Shown here: piece by piece, positions 53,601 through 56,086 of the stretch
Numbering within the stretch: the stretch's first letter is position 1
Layout: each line of letters starts with the position of its first letter
Source: Pseudanabaena sp. SR411
Lineage (GTDB): Bacteria; Cyanobacteriota; Cyanobacteriia; Pseudanabaenales; Pseudanabaenaceae
Length of the DNA: 56,086 nucleotides
Reading direction: 5' to 3'
NCBI RefSeq assembly: GCF_002251945.1
Contig: NZ_NDHW01000117.1
Location: forward strand, 1 to 56,086
Translations under genes and position numbers: made by a program
Notes under the pieces: generated by a model
The model's database searches: none
What the model was told of the DNA's origin: nothing
Seen by the model: the letters and a program-made list of their open reading frames with translations, nothing else

Positions 53601-53916
53601 AGTTGGCTATCGTGTGGAACAGGCTAAGGATGGTCAGGATGCATGGGAAAAACTCCGCGCTGGGCTGCCCTGTGACATGATCTTCTGCGATATTGAAATG
53701 CCACGGATGGATGGATTAGATCTACTATCAAGACTACAAAAGGATTCTCGACTCAAAGATATTCCTGTAGCGATGTTAACTTCACGAGGAGCCGATCGCC
53801 ATCGTCAGTCTGCTATTCAGCTTGGGGCAAAGGGTTACTTCACTAAGCCCTACCTCGAAGAAGAATTACTGAGTGCCTCGAAGCGTCTCTTAGCTGGAGA
53901 AACTCTGCCTATCTAA
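47614..53916 (+). CDS. CheA-like hybrid histidine kinase with very long acidic linker (PilL/HmpE type)
   Basis: A 2100-residue kinase, far longer than usual PilL/HmpE proteins. HPt at residues 1-125 (His50 in RAAHSIKGGAAMLG), a helical segment to about 280, then an acidic low-complexity region from about 285 to 1450. It carries many copies of a short motif like DDLGDFF (at least nine) and, near its end, three copies of FD(D/E)LE(A/N)(M/L)(I/L). The kinase follows: dimerisation (from about 1463), HATPase with LTHLVNNAIDHG, DDGAGIS and GRGVGLDV, CheW domain (about 1806-1960), and a C-terminal REC (Asp2026 in FCDIEMPRMDG). It signals to PilH-type and to its own REC. Confidence 0.92.
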   Translation: MNSEQQQQRIMGYFIEEAREHLQTIEQGVLNLQDVLNDSESINELFRAAHSIKGGAAMLGVGSIQHVAHRLEDFFKILKENSQIVVDERLKSLLLAGFDPLSELLDELQGGYKISDELTIETNNRVKPVFAELESYLNQLVSDTDGEISTDTFSQEQESIPQPQQVVASQQSIFQQEITTKMRDMLQLFRATDNAESRSQLQAVCNYFQEIGNKFDLRNWTNLVTQIKNAIAQSSNSYRTLAPILIRELKEAQDLVLSNRESEIAVSLQLQNLLPYRFSEPEDDEVSTIFTTASGDISEDSMVDDFDVAADISTTGDLDIDMNPDVDIDLFADQVNEEEFDLTEEIQENQMDWMDGEYEITENQHIDGPKVGASELKSLAILFENDDIDFDAAWEDIESNETNIANLGATTSDSQDEFADLLDHNSENNDLTVPNLNSEESSIDQLFGDFPTQDSVAEESSNSLFPDDLDDSWQQTSDMVSEISSEITPDSEQSSLDALFPDEFAPEESLDNQFDVDLGDADLGIDIVEQISDSQIDDAIAINDQFDDMDINDVDVSEFNIDDIDFSELPSQSAYNDQSEQFVDGGLSDTDESQPLSSEEYFAALAMNENAASDDNDNPSEPFALTFSEEGMDLLDDPFAIDENLDEILLDASPNIGNDESVNSNIDNFFEDSETIESSDYAESVSASNDFEGIDTTGLNLFDELGFDNDEFDEAVNSQGLEESTSAPDITLEENPDDFLIAATETSDISDNLNFLNESSEFEEKPISAINNDELDDSLGALSEDSSTLDFVDFTEDNDINEAIHDANDLTNFFSESEDEEDISEAIATDEFSDEFTNADDLGDFFTEVEEPAISTDIYDVDNDIDAITKTDDLGDFFSSGESEEPELTNNIDSEPVDESFRFAEQDNPLDDFFIDGTSEEPEIITDDISDRVDDFNDFDQELTNTDDLGDFFTDSEELEVSGEVNNELDVFAEQVDHSDELNDFFATADEPAIISNDISSIDNFNDFDQELTNTDDLGDFFSDSSESAIVSSDIDNELDEYSGINDADDLTNFFSESGIDNALDASDDLTNFFSETENEHQSLGEDIPNNEFSIALTDSNELDAINVVDTVDGYEEQTEDFMDFDSPQDVNSEFFSRLDVDESISEASSNDSVGELFEQMDASDDSDLANLFADAGEEDLTVLENDLNFDQDRSLTQSDDINDFGSTSDQDFEYEPLQGLGTELADTQEDLILDDNDITAKTTIDNLVDFFQGDDDSEVSLLQMPEEFASENLAVDEPLSFGEFNEFETLDEDHSEVLDYSLTQEPATNTLQPEPQLQAEELNGIDDNFDFDDLEAMIGSSSNMPNDINDGSNTTFDNQITETVINAQGSVNSDDMDFDELEALLGDSSSFDDSGATKTAIYANNSGNAAPISTPVSSNDDFDELENMLQTAFAKDVGPIKTKAPTRQPTTARKQRLTDSTMRVDVKYLDSLNNLVGELVVNRNLLEQDQERLQQFITNLLHQVQLLSDVSQRMRDQYDRSLLEASLTAGRGRSFSSFETSSYSGDGSSSNSSVSNDFEGIEFDRYNTFHVLSQEIIELIVRVRESASDIEFVVGETDQVTRQLGTITTQVQDDLKQSRMVPFAQIADRLPRGIRDRALKTGKQAELEIFGRETLIDKAILESLTDPLTHLVNNAIDHGLEDPATRQAAGKSATGRLTVRAYHQGNQTVISISDDGAGISTDKVKKSAVSKGVRSQSEVDRLNDTEVYGLLFEAGFSTAAQADEFKGRGVGLDVVKTCLDDIRGVIIVESVVGKGTTFTIRLPLTLSISKAMFCISDRARIAFPVDGFEDMVEVPQSQIVLNEKGQPCLPWRDTVLPFQHLSNLLSYSRHLSRSSIYGKQENDELCIIILRNDTSYLALQVDQFLGEYEIVIKQLEGPIPQPAGIAGATVLGDGRVMAIANVLELFDIASGRLRPSTSGLTIQPTVEEDVAVDPTVLIVDDSITVRELLSLTFAKVGYRVEQAKDGQDAWEKLRAGLPCDMIFCDIEMPRMDGLDLLSRLQKDSRLKDIPVAMLTSRGADRHRQSAIQLGAKGYFTKPYLEEELLSASKRLLAGETLPI

Positions 53917-53920
53917 AATA

Positions 53921-53949
53921 TTTAAGAATGTGCTTTGCACATTTTTAAA
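53921..53949. repeat. Short hairpin between the CheA-like gene and recN
   Basis: TTTAAGAATGTGC, loop TTT, GCACATTTTTAAA; tip GTGCTTTGCAC. Weak terminator at most; it precedes recN by 15 bp. Confidence 0.45.
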
Positions 53950-53963
53950 TCAAGAGAAAACCT

Positions 53964-55775
53964 ATGCTGCTGAGTCTTAAAATTGAAAATTTTGCCCTGA
54001 TCGATCGCTTAGAGCTTGAGTTATATGCGGGACTAAATATTCTCACAGGGGAAACAGGAGCAGGTAAATCAATTGTCCTTGATGCTCTAGATGCTGCTCT
54101 TGGAGGCAAAGTATCAGCGCGAATGCTACGAACTGGATCAGATCGCGCCAATATCGAAGCTACTTTTTCGACTAATCAGGCGATCTCCCAGTGGCTAGAG
54201 ATGCAAGAAATTGATGCCATTGATGCCGAAACGCTGATTTGTAGTCGCGAAATCACGGCAAAGAGCAATCGCACCCGCATTAATGGCGTGGTTGTAAACA
54301 AGCAACAGATTCAAGAATTGCGTGATCGCCTTGTCGAGATTACAGCCCAAGGTCAGACGATCTTACTGAGTCAAGCTGCTCAACAGAGGGAATGGCTAGA
54401 TAGTTTTGGCGATCAAGTTTTTAATCAGGCTTTGTCATTACAAAGGCTAAAAGTCGCGAAACTATTTGAAGCAAAGGAGCGATCGCGCAAAGCTTTATTT
54501 GATCGTCAGCAGAATGAACGCAATCGGTTACAGCATTTGGACATGTTGCGCTATCAGCTCAAGGAATTAGAAGCGGCGAATTTAGATGATCCCGATGAAT
54601 TAGATAATCTCGAAAGCGATCGCAATCGGCTAGCCCATAGTGTGGAATTACAGAAGCAGGGCTATACCGTATATGAAGCGCTTTATCAGAATGATGATGG
54701 TAAGGCATGTGCGGATTTATTAGGACAAGCGGAGTCGATTCTTACGGAAATGGTTGCCCTCGATCGCGAAGCTGAAGGTCTTCTCGAACTAGTTTCTAGC
54801 GCTCTTGCTCAGGTCGAAGAAGCGGGGAGGCAGATCAACAATTATGCCAATCGTCTGGAATCTGATCCTGAACAATTGGAAGCGATCGAACAACGAATTA
54901 ATCAAATCAAGCAAATCTGCCGTAAATATGGCACGCTTCCCGAAGCGATCGCCTATACTGAAAAGCTCCAACTTGAACTTGCTGAACTTACCGATCAAAG
55001 CATTTCCATTGAAGATTTAGAACGCAAAGCTGCGGCTGATTTACAGGCTTTGCTGAAGGCTTGTAAAAAGCTGACGGAATTACGTCGGCAAACGGCGATC
55101 GCTCTCGAACAAGTTCAAATCGATGCTTTGAAAATGCTGGCGATGGAAAAAGTTCGTTTTCAGGTCGGGATTTATCCGAGTGAACCCAATGCATTAGGCG
55201 GCGATCGCATAGTCTTTGAGTTCAGCCCTAATCTTGGCGAGCCTTTACAACCTCTTGCGGAAACTGCTTCAGGTGGTGAGATGAGCCGATTTTTATTAGC
55301 GCTGAAAACTTGTTTTATAAAGCAGAAAACCCAAGATTCTCAACCAGCATCTACAGAATTTAATCATGCGAATGTCGGCACAATGGTATTTGATGAAATT
55401 GATGCAGGCGTATCAGGTCGTGTTGCCCAAGCGATCGCGACGCAACTCTGGCAACTGAGCCGTAGTTCTCAAGTCCTTTGCGTGACTCACCAGCCATTAA
55501 TTGCGGCGATCGCTGATCGACATTTCCATGTTAGTAAGCAGGTAATCGGCGATCGGACTCAAGTACAAATTCGTCTCTTAGAATTGGAAGAACGGAAACA
55601 GGAGCTAGCTCAGATTGCTTCAGGAATGAATGTTGAGGAGGGGAAAGAAGGAAAAAGGAAAAAGGAAAAAGGAAAAAACATTGATAAGGAGAGTGTTAGT
55701 AGTACGGTGTCTCAGGCGATCGCTTTTGCTGAGTCTTTGCTAGAGCAGGCTGCTACGATCAAAGCTAGTAGTTAA
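53964..55775 (+). CDS. recN: DNA repair ATPase RecN
   Basis: A 603-residue SMC-like protein that acts on double-strand breaks. Walker A GETGAGKS (residues 30-38), a long coiled coil (about 150-365), the ABC signature ASGGEMSRFLLALK, Walker B TMVFDEIDAGVSGRVA and VLCVTHQPLIAA define RecN. Between ELAQIASGMNV and the last helix (VSQAIAFAESLLEQA), a short basic insert (KRKKEKGKN) is encoded by four GGAAAAA repeats at 55650-55678. Length is slightly above typical because of this insert. Confidence 0.93.
   Translation: MLLSLKIENFALIDRLELELYAGLNILTGETGAGKSIVLDALDAALGGKVSARMLRTGSDRANIEATFSTNQAISQWLEMQEIDAIDAETLICSREITAKSNRTRINGVVVNKQQIQELRDRLVEITAQGQTILLSQAAQQREWLDSFGDQVFNQALSLQRLKVAKLFEAKERSRKALFDRQQNERNRLQHLDMLRYQLKELEAANLDDPDELDNLESDRNRLAHSVELQKQGYTVYEALYQNDDGKACADLLGQAESILTEMVALDREAEGLLELVSSALAQVEEAGRQINNYANRLESDPEQLEAIEQRINQIKQICRKYGTLPEAIAYTEKLQLELAELTDQSISIEDLERKAAADLQALLKACKKLTELRRQTAIALEQVQIDALKMLAMEKVRFQVGIYPSEPNALGGDRIVFEFSPNLGEPLQPLAETASGGEMSRFLLALKTCFIKQKTQDSQPASTEFNHANVGTMVFDEIDAGVSGRVAQAIATQLWQLSRSSQVLCVTHQPLIAAIADRHFHVSKQVIGDRTQVQIRLLELEERKQELAQIASGMNVEEGKEGKRKKEKGKNIDKESVSSTVSQAIAFAESLLEQAATIKASS
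55650..55678 (+). repeat. Heptanucleotide tandem repeat inside recN
   Basis: GGAAAAA repeated four times. Seven is not a multiple of three, so gain or loss of one unit shifts the frame of the last 35 or so codons of recN. The repeat type (GGAAAAA) is a known kind of cyanobacterial short tandem repeat. Confidence 0.8.
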
Positions 55776-55787
55776 AATATTAAGGTA

Positions 55788-55880
55788 GCCCTGCACTCAA
55801 GTGCGGGCTAAAAGCTCAAGTCTGCTGAAGCAGACTAAATCAACGGGTTTAGGCTTTTAGCCCACACTTGAGTGCAAGGC
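55788..55880. repeat. Inverted repeat of the ACTCAAGT-GGCTAAAAGC class
   Basis: Arms of about 26 bp (TGCACTCAAGTGCGGGCTAA... and its near complement) enclose a small AGTCTGCTGAAGCAGACT hairpin. A diverged relative lies at about 31755-31855. It follows recN and probably ends its transcript. Confidence 0.6.
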
Positions 55881-55921
55881 TGTTGCGGATAACGATGCTC
55901 TTTATCACTAATTTTAAAGCT

Positions 55922-55981
55922 ATGACAACTCAGCCTCAAACTGATAAACAACCTTGTACTGAGCCTACATTCCGCTCGTAA
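55922..55981 (+). pseudogene. Truncated 19-codon frame next to a transposase
   Basis: ATG 55922 starts MTTQPQTDKQPCTEPTFRS and then a stop. It looks like a gene start cut short just before an insertion sequence; no family can be named. Confidence 0.25.
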
Positions 55982-56055
55982 TGGAAGGGTAAAATAATTA
56001 CCGAAAATCAAAATCATCGAAAATCAAAAAAGAGGAGGTAAATATTAATACAGAG

Positions 56056-56086
56056 ATGAAAGTATCGAATCTAGACCATCTAGGGA
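56056..56086 (+). CDS. Partial transposase, DUF4277 (IS1634-type) start
   Basis: The last 31 bases encode MKVSNLDHLG, running off the window. NLDHLG near the N-terminus is the start of DUF4277 transposases of the IS1634 type, which recur in cyanobacteria. A strong AGGAGGT lies at 56033-56039; the ATG is about 16 bases away, whereas an in-frame ATT at 56044 is at the ideal distance, so translation may start earlier at a rare codon. Only ten residues are visible, so the call is tentative. Confidence 0.5.
   Translation, partial: MKVSNLDHLG

Noticed and set aside
1-56086. CRISPR arrays, tRNA and rRNA genes
   Set aside because: No series of equal direct repeats with spacers and no tRNA or rRNA signature was seen; the repeats found are single hairpins.

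Overview
The window reads as the chromosome of a cyanobacterium. Three things support this: the octamer GCGATCGC (HIP1) recurs throughout; there are cyanobacterial gene families (DUF1816, DUF1818, CruF-type carotenoid enzyme, short cyanobacterial RpoZ, bilin-type GAF sensor); and there is an hmp/pil-type taxis operon. The many unique long hairpins and the lack of heterocyst genes suggest a Pseudanabaena-like filamentous organism, but that placement is inference. GC is moderate and coding density is high, with genes on both strands separated by many hairpin repeats.

Layout. 1-75 is the edge of a minus-strand gene resembling AarF/UbiB kinases. 159-2617 is a two-gene unit of an SMC/ABC-type ATPase and a TOPRIM-like protein, followed upstream by a DUF29 gene; it is the best candidate for an anti-phage system. 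3142-6120 is leuS with an extra domain of about 120 residues. 6229-7094 holds a small membrane protein and a Uma2 nuclease. 7161-13195 is a signalling block: a 1210-residue hybrid protein (REC, winged helix, HPt, REC, dual-cysteine bilin-type GAF, PAS, PAS, histidine kinase), two REC-only regulators, a DUF1816 protein and an unknown. 13264-21085 holds Uma2, DUF1818, rpoZ, a REC-coiled-coil regulator, cruF, a TPR protein, an alpha/beta hydrolase, NUDIX and cysteine synthase genes, a universal stress protein and a thioredoxin-like ferredoxin.

21385-31487 is an exopolysaccharide region (sugar transferase, Wzc-type kinase, two GT4 glycosyltransferases) interrupted by a 1245-residue NB-ARC/WD40 STAND protein. 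31488-32727 is repeat-rich and carries a ferredoxin and a possible small RNA. 32728-35039 is rimP-nusA-ylxR without infB. Then come galE, a pterin dehydratase, a SpoIID protein, the RNase P RNA gene rnpB and a PgpH-type c-di-AMP phosphodiesterase. 42181-43704 is a YifB/ComM ATPase. 44062-53916 is a CheY-CheW-MCP-CheA operon of the Pil/Hmp type; its CheA has an acidic linker of more than 1100 residues with repeated short motifs. recN follows, and the window ends at the start of a probable DUF4277 (IS1634-type) transposase.

Across the window, gene ends carry near-perfect hairpins of 22-30 bp arms whose tips share a GC(TTT/GAA)GC core. Several overlap stop codons and probably act as terminators. 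One hairpin with the same core sits inside rnpB as the P12 arm.
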